A DNA stretch of 62,979 nucleotides, taken from positions 1-62,979 of the forward strand of contig NZ_JAKEIO010000031.1 in assembly GCF_021474405.1 (NCBI RefSeq), given 5' to 3'. Source of the DNA: [Streptosporangium] indianense. Its GTDB lineage: Bacteria > Actinomycetota > Actinomycetes > Streptomycetales > Streptomycetaceae. The first letter of the stretch is position 1. Every line of letters begins with the position of its first letter. This document shows, one piece after another, positions 16,829 through 25,284 of this stretch. Under the pieces are notes generated by a model. That model worked only from the letters and a program-made list of their open reading frames with translations, was not told where the DNA came from and made no database searches. Position numbers and translations under genes: made by a program.

Positions 16829-17470
16829 ATGACCCACACCGGAACCCAAGCTCCACGCCTGACGGTCCTTCTCACCGCAGTCTCCGTCATGGTCGCCACG
16901 AACCTATTCGCCGCCGTTTCCGCTCACGGGGCTGACAGCCCCAGTTACCCGCCGGGCACCGAACCGATCGCCAGCGCCCCGGTCAAGATTGATGCGAATG
17001 ATCCCGATCTGAAGCTGGTCGACAGCGCGACGCTCGCTGAGCCCAAGGTTCTCGATATCAAGTCCGTCATAGAAGACCAGGGCGGCGAAGAGCGGCGCGA
17101 AGACACGAACACGGACGTCAAGTTCGCCCTCCAGGCCGAAGTCCTCTTCGGCAAGGACAGCGCGAAACTCAGCGGACAGGCGAAGGCGCGCATCTCCGCG
17201 ATCGCCGAGGAGATCAAGACGCAGAACGCCACGAAGATCCGTGTCTTCGGCTTCACGGACAACCTCGGCTCCTCCGCCCACGGCGACGTCCTCTCCAGGA
17301 AACGAGCCGACGCCGTCCAGAACGTCCTCGACCAGGAGCTGACCGACTCCGACGTCACCTACGAGGTCCGCGGTTACGGCGAGCAGTACCCCATCGCCGA
17401 CAACTCCACGGAAACCGGCCGCAAGAAGAACCGCCGTGTCGAGGTTTCCTTCCCGCGCACGGAGAGCTGA
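16829..17470 (+). CDS. Secreted OmpA-domain protein
   Basis: A 213-aa protein with a signal peptide (about 1-36, ending SAHGA), an acidic linker, and a C-terminal OmpA-like domain. The domain shows VLFGKDSAKLSGQAKARI, VFGFTDNLGS, LSRKRADAVQNVL and the TGRKKNRRVEVSF ending with the Arg pair that contacts peptidoglycan meso-DAP. In Gram-negative bacteria this fold tethers envelope machines to the wall. Here, at the end of the Flp operon in an LL-DAP-type actinobacterium, it may fix the pilus base or tip complex in the thick wall (inference). A strong terminator follows. Confidence 0.85.
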   Translation: MTHTGTQAPRLTVLLTAVSVMVATNLFAAVSAHGADSPSYPPGTEPIASAPVKIDANDPDLKLVDSATLAEPKVLDIKSVIEDQGGEERREDTNTDVKFALQAEVLFGKDSAKLSGQAKARISAIAEEIKTQNATKIRVFGFTDNLGSSAHGDVLSRKRADAVQNVLDQELTDSDVTYEVRGYGEQYPIADNSTETGRKKNRRVEVSFPRTES

Positions 17471-17491
17471 GCCACCACAAACGACCCACCC

Positions 17492-17529
17492 GGGGCCCGT
17501 CCTCGCCACCACCGGCGAGGACGGGCCCC
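17492..17529 (+). terminator. Strong hairpin terminator closing the pilus operon
   Basis: A perfect 16-bp inverted repeat (17492-17507 and 17514-17529, GC-rich) with a 6-nt loop lies 22 bp after the OmpA-domain gene. There is no T-run, as is usual for Streptomyces terminators. It separates the pilus operon from the toxin-like gene that starts at 17670. Confidence 0.85.
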
Positions 17530-17669
17530 ACTCGTTCCCGCGGTTGCACTCCGCTGCGGTGCGAATGGGCCCGGAGTTGGGGCCAGGGGCCTATGTGTGA
17601 GTGATCGATGTTCCTTAGCCTCGCCCAGGTGTTCGTCCTGAATCGCCGCTGAACGAGCTGAGGTCACGC

Positions 17670-20345
17670 ATGTCCGGTGCCGGTAACTCCATACCGCCGA
17701 GCGGGACGTGGGGTGCGCAGAACATCCCGTCCTGGGGCCGGCGTTCGCCGCTGCCCAAGGAACTGGGCTGGGCGCAGGTACTGCTGTGGGTGCAGTTCGC
17801 GCTGACGGCGGTCTACGTGGTCACCGTGCTGTCGGTGGTGACGTACTACTCCGGGGAGATCTTCGGGATCCTGGTGTACGACTCGCTGCCCAGCGTGGCC
17901 GGGGTCTACCTGGCCCGGCGCCTGTGGCGGGGCGGGGTATGGACGAGCCGCGCACTGATCGCCGTACAGGCGTGGATCGTGTGGCTGTCGATCGGCACGC
18001 TGCTGCACGGCGATCTGCGGGGCTTCACGCAGGCGGCGTTGCCGGTGGCGGTCATCGTGCTGTTGCGCCGGGCCCGGTCGCGTGAGTGGTTCGCGAGCGC
18101 TCCCGAGGACAGGGAGGAGCGCCGGCCGTTCAGCCTGGAAAGAATGATCCGCTGGCGCCGGGACGAGGGCCAGACCGCGGTGGAGTACGCGGGGCTCATC
18201 GCGGTGGTCGCGGCGATCATCGTCGCGCTGTCGGTGGGCGGCCTCGGCGGACGCATCGCCGACGGCATCCAGTCGGCCATCTGCTCGGTGACGGGCACGG
18301 CTTGCCCCGCTCCGCAGGGCGACGGTACGGAGACGGGCGCGGCCGGGGACAACGACGCCGCCCACCAGGGCGATGCGGACGCCGGCGCCGACGGCGGCAA
18401 CGGCGCGGACCCGGAAGGCGGCGCCCACGCGGACGGTGGTGCGGGCGCAGACGGCGGCACGGGCACGAACGGCGATGCGGGCACCCAAGGCGACTCGGAA
18501 ACCGAGGGCGACGCGGGCGGCCAGGAAGGCACGGAAGCCGACGGCGGAACCGAAGCCAGTGGCGGCACGGAATCCGGTGGCACGAACGCAGCCACGGGCG
18601 TCGGTGACACGGGCAGCGGCGACATCCCCGCGTCGGCCCAGATCATCACCTACGACGGCGCGGGCCCGAACGACACGATCCCGCTCGCTCCGGGCCCGTT
18701 CGAGGACAAGTCCCTCTGGGCCGACGTACATGACCAGGAGCGTCACGACAGGACGTTCATGGACCATGTCCGAGGCTTCTTCGTGGCCCCCACCAAGAGC
18801 TTCCTGGCCGACACCATGGACGTCGTCAGCGACCCGGTCGGCTCGGTCAAGGACACCTGGAACGGCCTGAAGGGCTACACCACGGACTGGTGGGGCGACA
18901 AGTCCGACGAGCTGGGCGAGAAGTGGGACAAGGGGGAATACGTCTCCTCCGTATGGGGCTGGGTCAACTCGCCCGAGGACTTCGTGTCCGACCTGGCGGT
19001 CGACACGCTCGTCGACAAGGAGAACTGGGAGAAGGGCAACTACGGCGCCTCCATCGGTAACACCGTGGTCAACGTCGTCGGCATCTTCAGCCCGAAGACC
19101 ATCACGAAGTTCACCAAGTTCAAGAAGCTGGCCGAGGTCGGTGAATCGCTCGACAAGGCGACGGACGCGGCGGACAAGGCCCGCAAGGCCGCTGAGGCGG
19201 GCGATGCCGAGGGCGCTCGGAAGGCGGCGAAGGATGCCGACGAGGCCGCGGACGCGGCCGAGAAGGAGGCCCGCGAGTCGGGCTGCACCATCGCCGCGCC
19301 GACGCGCCGGATCCCGTACGGCGGCAACCCACCCGGGACCACCACCGATCTCCTGACCGGCTCCTCCGGCACAGGTACCACGGTCCTCGCCGCCGGCCCG
19401 TCCGACTCCCCGTACGTCATCCTCGCCCAGGGCGGTTGCGATGAGGAGGCCAAGGAAGGGGCCCAGGATGCCCGGGAGAAAGCGGACGAGGCGGACAGGG
19501 TCGCGGACGGGGCCGAGTTGGCGGATCGCCAGGAGGCCGCCAGGAAGGCACTCGAGGACGAGGGCGTCCCGCACGCACCGCGGAAGATCGACGAGTTCGT
19601 TCAGCGGGCAAAGGACGACCCGGACCCGGACAAGAAAGAGATCGGCAAGGAGGATGCCGCCCGGGCGCTGGATGAGATCTCCAAACTGGCCGGGACGAAG
19701 AGCATCTCCAAGGAGGCACGTTCGTCGCTGACCAGCAAGGTCACGAACGCCAAGAACACCGACGAACTCAGCCAGGCACGTGCCGAGCTGAACGCTGTCC
19801 AGCGGGCCGCAGACAACGAGGCAGCACCCGGCACGACCGTGCACACTGCTGTAGGCAAGGACTTCGGCAAGGAGAACGTCGACCTCGGCAACGGCGAATC
19901 GGTGAACATCTCCGAGATCAACGACGCCGATGTGCTCTACCGGGGCAAGGATGGCAAGGTTCACGCCGTGGAGGTCAAGAACACGGGTAATGCCACCATC
20001 AAGGCCGACTTCGAACGGCAGGTCGAGGATCTGGCCGCATGGGCGGGGAAGGGCGGCCCAGGCAGGGCCACTCGAGTCGAGATCGAGACCACTGATAAAT
20101 GGACCAATATCTTCAGCGGCTACAAGAGCGGAAAGCGGGACGGCGTCAAGTACAAGCCCGAAGGGACACCGGCCGGAACGATGGCGAAGAACGGGGTGCC
20201 CGTACGGATCGCAGGTACGGACATCTCCCCGAGTCAGCTCAAGCGGATGGAGGCGGAGATCCAGGCCCGGAAGCAGACTGGGACAATGGATTGGTCCAGG
20301 ATGAAGGATCCGAAGGAAGCGATGGATTACCTGGGCGTCTCATGA
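17670..20345 (+). CDS. Putative polymorphic toxin: 4-helix N-terminus, internal Flp-type signal, C-terminal PD-(D/E)xK-like nuclease module
   Basis: An 891-aa modular protein. Residues about 31-135 hold four membrane helices. A class III prepilin motif follows at 165-180, DEG then QTAVEYAGLIAVV, with a helix (Gly167 would be -1). Residues about 210-310 are a Gly/Asp/Thr/Ala linker. The middle (about 330-480) has amphipathic helices and resembles pre-toxin regions; about 490-690 is Ala/Glu/Lys-rich and likely coiled coil. The last ~170 residues form an alpha/beta module with Asp754, 13 residues, Glu768-Val-Lys770, as in PD-(D/E)xK nucleases. The last 500 bp use more A/T-ending codons, as expected for an exchanged toxin tip. 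The downstream duplicated-domain protein is the likely immunity protein. The toxin role is inferred. Confidence 0.65.
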   Translation: MSGAGNSIPPSGTWGAQNIPSWGRRSPLPKELGWAQVLLWVQFALTAVYVVTVLSVVTYYSGEIFGILVYDSLPSVAGVYLARRLWRGGVWTSRALIAVQAWIVWLSIGTLLHGDLRGFTQAALPVAVIVLLRRARSREWFASAPEDREERRPFSLERMIRWRRDEGQTAVEYAGLIAVVAAIIVALSVGGLGGRIADGIQSAICSVTGTACPAPQGDGTETGAAGDNDAAHQGDADAGADGGNGADPEGGAHADGGAGADGGTGTNGDAGTQGDSETEGDAGGQEGTEADGGTEASGGTESGGTNAATGVGDTGSGDIPASAQIITYDGAGPNDTIPLAPGPFEDKSLWADVHDQERHDRTFMDHVRGFFVAPTKSFLADTMDVVSDPVGSVKDTWNGLKGYTTDWWGDKSDELGEKWDKGEYVSSVWGWVNSPEDFVSDLAVDTLVDKENWEKGNYGASIGNTVVNVVGIFSPKTITKFTKFKKLAEVGESLDKATDAADKARKAAEAGDAEGARKAAKDADEAADAAEKEARESGCTIAAPTRRIPYGGNPPGTTTDLLTGSSGTGTTVLAAGPSDSPYVILAQGGCDEEAKEGAQDAREKADEADRVADGAELADRQEAARKALEDEGVPHAPRKIDEFVQRAKDDPDPDKKEIGKEDAARALDEISKLAGTKSISKEARSSLTSKVTNAKNTDELSQARAELNAVQRAADNEAAPGTTVHTAVGKDFGKENVDLGNGESVNISEINDADVLYRGKDGKVHAVEVKNTGNATIKADFERQVEDLAAWAGKGGPGRATRVEIETTDKWTNIFSGYKSGKRDGVKYKPEGTPAGTMAKNGVPVRIAGTDISPSQLKRMEAEIQARKQTGTMDWSRMKDPKEAMDYLGVS

Positions 20346-20391
20346 CGCCAGCGTCTCGGGAAGCTGCAGGGGCACGGACGGAGAGCGACTT

Positions 20392-21711
20392 GTGGACACC
20401 TACCTGCTGCCCGCCGCCATGCGCGAGCTGCCACCGCCTTGGCACGATCTGACATACCGCAGGTCTCAAGCTCTGGAGGCACTTGCCCCCAGGGGGGAGA
20501 CACTCGAGCAGGCTCGGCACGTGCTGCGCACGTGCCTGCCCGACCGACGGCAGAGTGTGCACGACTGGGACGAGGAACTACGGGACTTCTACGACGACCG
20601 CGACGACCACATCCTGGACGAGGCGGACGCCTGGCTGACCGGAATCATGCCGACCACGTCCCAGGTCACCCGGGAGCGGGTGGCGCAGGTGGTCGGGATG
20701 TGGGCTGACATGGGGATCCCCACGGTGCCTCAGCCGCCGACTGAAAAGTGGGTCGACAGGGCGGCGGCGGAATGGGCCGCCTCGGTGCGGCAGGCGCTGG
20801 CGCACGACGCCTTCGCTTTCCTCGAGCGCGCGACGACCGCCCGGTTGCTGGACCACGGGGAGCGTCACGAGGTCGCGCTGCTCGCAGCCGCGTTCGTGCG
20901 GGTCGGCATGGCGGTCGAGGCGGCGGTGCGCTTGCTCGTCTCGCTCGGTCGTCCGCAAGGCGAACAGGCCCTGCGGGAACTCGTGAACGACGACGAGGTC
21001 CGGGACTTCCGCCCGTATGTGCGTTCCCGGCTTCTCGGGCTGCGCCGTCCGGTGTACGACGCGCGTGCCCGGGAGGCCACCCGCGACGAGGAGCCGTTGC
21101 TGCCCGCAGGGCTGCAGGGTCTCCCGCATGCTTGGCAGGACGACTTCGGCTGGGGCGCGACCGCGCCGGATTCCCGGAGCCTCGCCCAGGCGCGTTCAGC
21201 GCTGGAGGCGTGTCTGACTGTCGAGAGGGTGCCGGACGACGCGCGGATGTGCGCTGATGCTCCGGCGGACCGCAGTGCCGTCGCTGAGGTGGTGCGCGCT
21301 CTGATGCCCTACCCACGGCTGGTCACGCGCGAGCGCATGAACGAGGCGTGGCGCGAGTGCGAGTCGCTGGGGTTCGAACTTCGAGGCATCGACGCCGCGT
21401 GCTTCGCCAAGGTCTGGTGCGAGAGGATCGCAGACCGGGTCACCGCAGCCGTCTTCCGCTGGCTCGCCGACCTCCCGCAAGGCGCAGGAGCGGTAGGCGA
21501 CAAGGAACCGGCGGTTCCTTCGGCGGCGGCCCTCTGGGCTGCGGAACTCGCCGAGCGGTGCGCCCGGCACGGCAGCGCGGTACAGGAGGCCATCTGGTTC
21601 CTCCACCGCACGGACGACGTGGCGGGCAGCCGAGAAGCCCTGACGCGACTGGCCCAGGACCCGAGCCTGCCGACCACGACGAGGGATACCGCGCAGCAGT
21701 GGGCGCAATAG
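20392..21711 (+). CDS. Two-repeat helical protein, candidate immunity protein
   Basis: A 439-aa soluble, mostly helical protein without a signal peptide. It is an internal duplication: residues about 5-225 and about 235-439 align in order. For example LPAAMRELPPPW pairs with LPAGLQGLPHAW, LEQARHVLRTCL with LAQARSALEACL, and MPTTSQVTRERV with MPYPRLVTRERM. Later helices pair too: AVEAAVRLLVSL with AVQEAIWFLHRT. GTG at 20392 has GGAGAG 7 nt upstream; an ATG at 20419 is an alternative. It starts 46 bp after the toxin-like gene on the same strand, the normal place for an immunity gene. The family is not recognised, so immunity is inferred from position and size. Confidence 0.65.
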   Translation: MDTYLLPAAMRELPPPWHDLTYRRSQALEALAPRGETLEQARHVLRTCLPDRRQSVHDWDEELRDFYDDRDDHILDEADAWLTGIMPTTSQVTRERVAQVVGMWADMGIPTVPQPPTEKWVDRAAAEWAASVRQALAHDAFAFLERATTARLLDHGERHEVALLAAAFVRVGMAVEAAVRLLVSLGRPQGEQALRELVNDDEVRDFRPYVRSRLLGLRRPVYDARAREATRDEEPLLPAGLQGLPHAWQDDFGWGATAPDSRSLAQARSALEACLTVERVPDDARMCADAPADRSAVAEVVRALMPYPRLVTRERMNEAWRECESLGFELRGIDAACFAKVWCERIADRVTAAVFRWLADLPQGAGAVGDKEPAVPSAAALWAAELAERCARHGSAVQEAIWFLHRTDDVAGSREALTRLAQDPSLPTTTRDTAQQWAQ

Positions 21712-21759
21712 CGGCCTCCCCGTCGTACGCCTTCTGCGGTCAGTGGCGGGGGGAAGTGA

Positions 21760-22143
21760 CTATCCGTCCTCCGCCGGTACGCCGACCTCCACCCGAGCCC
21801 CTGCCCGCATCCCCCACTCGCTCATCGCCCCGGCCATCGCCTCGATCACATGCCGGGCCCGGGGCCGGGGCACACCCAGCCGCCCCGGACGCATGGTGCG
21901 GACGGTGATGACACGCAGGCTGCGATCGAGATAGGCGACATCGATCGGCATGCGCATGCGGAAGGTGTGCACGCTGTTGGCGGGGGAGAGCAGTAGCGCC
22001 CCGTCGAGGGCGTCCCGCCCCAACAGTCCCCTGGTCCGCGCCCGGTAGGAGGTGGCGATCTCCAGCGGGATCCGGACGGACGGCTCTCCGTCACCCCCGA
22101 GCACGACCAGTTCCCCACGCCCGTCCCGCCAACGCCGGCCCAT
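21760..22143 (-). CDS. DUF192 family protein
   Basis: A 127-aa protein with the DUF192 core: ARTRGLLGRDALDGALLL, then HTFRMRMPIDVAYLDRSLRVI, and a C-terminal VIEAMAGAMSEWGMRAGARVEV strand-helix. DUF192 is a small all-beta domain of unknown function. In bacteria many members are exported, but no signal peptide is visible here. ATG at 22143 has GGAGGGG 6-8 nt upstream; longer reading upstream is unlikely. It is convergent with the candidate immunity gene (48-bp gap). Confidence 0.85.
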   Translation of the reverse strand: MGRRWRDGRGELVVLGGDGEPSVRIPLEIATSYRARTRGLLGRDALDGALLLSPANSVHTFRMRMPIDVAYLDRSLRVITVRTMRPGRLGVPRPRARHVIEAMAGAMSEWGMRAGARVEVGVPAEDG

Positions 22144-22463
22144 CCGGACCCCCTCCGACCGTGCCACTCGTCCGTGGCTCCACGGCCCAGAACCTATCCG
22201 GATCCGACAGCCCCTCACATGGGCCCGCGGGCCCAACGGGCCCATGCTCTTTGCTGGTTCCTGACTGAAACGCCCTTCGCGGGACGGCGTGGGCACTGCC
22301 ACTCGGCGCGTTACGCAACCGTTACTGCTCACGGACGACGACGAACCACCGATTTCTCCCCATACACCCCGGCAGTTGACAACCTTCACCCTGGTGCGGC
22401 CGCACCCCGCTGTATAGCTTTGGTTCGCTCAAGAGAAGCCTCGTCACCTCCCGGGAGCCGACC
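22144..22463. promoter_or_regulatory. 320-bp divergent promoter region with two palindromes
   Basis: A hairpin-forming repeat lies at 22218-22246 (10-bp arms CATGGGCCCG/CGGGCCCATG, 9-nt loop). A perfect 14-bp palindrome GGTGCGGCCGCACC lies at 22393-22406. On the plus strand TTGACA (22376) and TATAGC (22413) flank the palindrome but are 31 nt apart, too far for one standard promoter. The palindrome may be an operator of the lipoprotein operon. Confidence 0.45.
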
Positions 22464-23123
22464 GTGACCCGCCGCCCCACCCTCCTCGCAGCGCTCACGC
22501 TGACCGCCGCTGCGGCCCTGACGCTGTCCGCGTGCGGGAGCGATGACAGCTCCAAGAGCAAGGAAGACGACAAGATCGCGGGAGCGGAGACCGGGGAAAA
22601 GGCGTCCCCCTCGACCACCCCGAACGAGCCGGCCCCGACCGGCCGCCCGAAGATCGACCTGCCGTCGGACCTCTCCTACACCTTCGACTGGCCCAAGACC
22701 GGAGACAAGGACAAGGACGCCGTCCTCGCCGACGGCGAGCAGTCCATCAAGGCCGTCGACCTGGCGATCGTCAACCAGAACGCGCTCGACAAGCCGTACC
22801 TCTATTACTACGAGGGCGAAGCCGCCGCCAGCACGCAGAAGTTCATCCAGAACTATGTCGATCACAAGGCGGCCATCACGGGCGCGTACCGCTTCTACGC
22901 TCCGCAGGTGGCGGTCGACGAGGACGGCTCGGCGTCCCTCAGCTACTGCGAGGACCAGGGCAAGGCGTACGTGAAGGACCTCAAGACCGACAAGGCCAGG
23001 AAGACCGAGGTCACGTCCAAGAGCTACGTCATCTACCACACGTCGCTCAAGAAGAACGACAAGGGCGTCTGGGTGATCCAGAAGATGGTCTCGCAGAGCG
23101 GGAGCCCCAAGTGCCAGCCGTGA
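22464..23123 (+). CDS. Putative lipoprotein
   Basis: A 219-aa protein (GTG start) with a lipoprotein signal ending LSAC (Cys at about 24), a Ser/Asp/Lys-rich linker, a Pro/Thr linker, then one domain of about 160 residues. That domain has a helix pair (AVLADGEQSIKAVDLAIVNQN), FIQNYVDHKA, a YRFYAPQVAV strand and SYVIYHTSLKKND. The layout resembles NTF2-like/SnoaL-type small extracellular domains. GGGAG lies upstream of the start. It overlaps the following gene (GTGA at 23120-23123), so the two products are made together. Function unknown. Confidence 0.8.
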   Translation: MTRRPTLLAALTLTAAAALTLSACGSDDSSKSKEDDKIAGAETGEKASPSTTPNEPAPTGRPKIDLPSDLSYTFDWPKTGDKDKDAVLADGEQSIKAVDLAIVNQNALDKPYLYYYEGEAAASTQKFIQNYVDHKAAITGAYRFYAPQVAVDEDGSASLSYCEDQGKAYVKDLKTDKARKTEVTSKSYVIYHTSLKKNDKGVWVIQKMVSQSGSPKCQP

Positions 23124-24148
23124 GGCAACCGTTGAAGAAGCTCACCGCAGTGGTCCTGGCCGGAGCCTGCTGGCTGCTCCTGGCCTTCCCAGGAGCGGCC
23201 ACCGCGGACGACACCTTGGGCGGCGACACACAGGGCACTCAGCAGCAGGCCGACGCCGGAGGAGACGGCACCGTCTCCGTCACCGTCGGGGGCGTCGTCT
23301 TCGACCGTTCGAAGAACGGCAGTGGGAAAGCCGCCGGCGCGCTCAGGACGGCGACCTCCTGGACCCCGCCCCCCTGCTGGTACGCCCCGAAGTACACCCC
23401 GGACCAGTTGAAGAAGTACCTGGAGCCGACCTGGGAGGCCGGTTCGACGGGCTACGAGTGGGATGCCGAGCAGCGGGACCGCTACGTCAACGGGCACCCC
23501 TACAAGGACTTCAACAAGGACAAGACCGGCAAGGGCTACTTCTGGGACTCCTTCGTCAACAAGGACTTCCCTCCGGGCTGGGACTCCTGCAAGGAACCCA
23601 TCTTCTGGGTGGACCAGGGCAACCCCCCGCCCGCGGACGTCAAGAACGCCGTCACCCCTAGGGTGCTCGCCGAACTCGCCTACGCCGAGATCCGCGTCCC
23701 CGGCACCGAGGTGACGCTCGCCCCCGCCGCCCGGACCAAGGTCAATCTCCCGACCTGGGCCTGGCTGGACGCCGCCGACTTCAAGCCGGTGTCCGTCACC
23801 GCGTCCGTACCCGTGATCGGCATCACCGCGACAGCGACCGCGACACCCAAGTCGCTCCGCATCGAACCGGGCACGAAGGACGCCGTCACCTACCCGGCCT
23901 CCGGCGTCTGCGAGATCGCCGACGGCCGTATCGGCGAGCCCTACGCCACCGGCAAGGCGAACCGCACGCCACCCTGTGGCGTGAAGTACCTCCGCTCCTC
24001 GGGCGACGGCACGTACCCCCTTCAGGCCACCGTCACCTGGGAGATCACCTGGACCGGTACCGGCGGCGCAGGCGGCACCCTCCCGGACGGCTCCTTCGGC
24101 GCCACCCAGGACGTGGTCGTACAGGAGATCCAGGCCGTCAACCGCTGA
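23120..24148 (+). CDS. Secreted protein of unknown function
   Basis: About 342 aa with a signal peptide (LKKLTAVVLAGACWLLLAFP, cut near ATA). The mature chain has a Gly/Gln/Asp linker, a region rich in Trp, Tyr and Pro around two cysteines (PPCWYAPKY, WDSCKEP), a middle segment LAELAYAEIRVPGTEVTLAP, and a C-terminal beta-rich part with Cys pairs (GVCEIA, PPCGVKY) ending in strands such as ATVTWEITWTGTG. The pattern suggests disulfide-linked extracellular domains. GTG at 23120 overlaps the lipoprotein stop; a GTG at 23111 is also possible. The lipoprotein and this protein are probably partners. Confidence 0.75.
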   Translation: MRQPLKKLTAVVLAGACWLLLAFPGAATADDTLGGDTQGTQQQADAGGDGTVSVTVGGVVFDRSKNGSGKAAGALRTATSWTPPPCWYAPKYTPDQLKKYLEPTWEAGSTGYEWDAEQRDRYVNGHPYKDFNKDKTGKGYFWDSFVNKDFPPGWDSCKEPIFWVDQGNPPPADVKNAVTPRVLAELAYAEIRVPGTEVTLAPAARTKVNLPTWAWLDAADFKPVSVTASVPVIGITATATATPKSLRIEPGTKDAVTYPASGVCEIADGRIGEPYATGKANRTPPCGVKYLRSSGDGTYPLQATVTWEITWTGTGGAGGTLPDGSFGATQDVVVQEIQAVNR

Positions 24149-24171
24149 ACCGGGCCACGGCCTCGACCGAC

Positions 24172-24199
24172 GAGCGGCCGACCGTGCGGGCGGCCGCTC
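24172..24199 (+). terminator. Hairpin terminator
   Basis: Arms GAGCGGCCG (24172-24180) and CGGCCGCTC (24191-24199) with a 10-nt loop lie 24 bp after the secreted-protein gene. No T-run. It separates this operon from the oxidoreductase gene at 24300. Confidence 0.65.
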
Positions 24200-24299
24200 C
24201 GCCGTTCACGGACGCATGGGCCGTGTGGCCCCCGTACAGGGGATGCCCGGCTTCATAAAGCTGTTGCCCGGCGCTTTCGATCGCGGGTAGGAAACCCCC

Positions 24300-25178
24300 A
24301 TGACCCCTCTAGGCGCAGTCTTCCGCCCTCAGTTGGCCCCCGAGCGACTCCGCTCCGTGTGTGACGTCGCGGAAGGGGCCGGGCTCGATGAGCTGTGGCT
24401 GTGGGAGGACTGTTTCATGGAGGGAGGGATCTCGACCGCCGCGGCCGCTCTCGCCTGGACCGAGCGTGTGCGGGTGGGGGTCGGGCTGTTGCCCGTGCCC
24501 TTGCGGAACGTCGCCATCACCGCCATGGAAGCGGCCTCCCTGCACCGGATGTTCCCGGGGCGGGCGCTCCTCGGCGTCGGACACGGCGTGCAGGACTGGA
24601 TGGGGCAGGTCGGCGCCCGCGTCGAGTCGCCCCTCACTCTGCTGCGGGAGCATCTCCTTGCGCTCCGGGCCCTGTTGAGCGGTGAACGCGTCACCGTCGA
24701 CGGCCGCTACGTCAGGCTCGACGACGTCGCCCTCGACTGGCCGCCGACCACCCCGAACACCGGTGTCCTGGCCGGTGCCACCGGGCCGCGCTCGCTGCGG
24801 CTCAGCGGAGAGGCCGCCGACGGCACGATCCTCACCGCCGCCACCAACGCCGAGGGCGTCCGTCGCGCCCGGCGGCTCGTGGAGGAGGGGCGCGCCGCGG
24901 CCGGGCGTGCGGCCGGACCTCACCCCTTCATCGTCTATCTGCTCACTGCCACCGGGCACGACGCCGACGCCCGCCTGCGCGCGGAACTCGACGCCGAAGG
25001 GCTCGCGGCCGTTCCGGACCTCGGGGTCGCCGGAGACGCCGGGGCCGTCGCCGAGGCCGTCGCGCGACTGGTCGAGGCCGGCGCCGACAGCGTCGTCCTG
25101 CAGCCGACCGCGGACGAACCCGACCCGGAGGGTTTCGTACGGTTCGCGGCCGAGGACGTGCGTCCCCTCGTCCCCTGA
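24300..25178 (+). CDS. LLM-class (luciferase-like, probably F420- or FMN-dependent) oxidoreductase
   Basis: A 292-aa TIM-barrel protein of the bacterial luciferase superfamily. Visible features are GLDELWLWEDCFMEGG near the N-terminus, VRVGVGLLPVPLRNV, then EAASLHRMFPGRALLGVGHGVQDWMGQVG, and a flavin-binding GATGPRSLRLSGEAADG. This set is typical of F420-dependent LLM enzymes of actinobacteria; FMN use cannot be excluded. The substrate is unknown. ATG at 24300 follows TAGGAAA. It is monocistronic by spacing, with a terminator upstream and the methyltransferase gene more than 100 bp downstream. Confidence 0.88.
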   Translation: MTPLGAVFRPQLAPERLRSVCDVAEGAGLDELWLWEDCFMEGGISTAAAALAWTERVRVGVGLLPVPLRNVAITAMEAASLHRMFPGRALLGVGHGVQDWMGQVGARVESPLTLLREHLLALRALLSGERVTVDGRYVRLDDVALDWPPTTPNTGVLAGATGPRSLRLSGEAADGTILTAATNAEGVRRARRLVEEGRAAAGRAAGPHPFIVYLLTATGHDADARLRAELDAEGLAAVPDLGVAGDAGAVAEAVARLVEAGADSVVLQPTADEPDPEGFVRFAAEDVRPLVP

Positions 25179-25284
25179 CATCCGGTGAGGGGCCGGACGG
25201 GCCGACCCATGAACAACAGCGGCCATGAACAGCAGCGCCCATAAACAGCAGGCATCACCGGCCGTGCGATGCCACCATCTCCCC

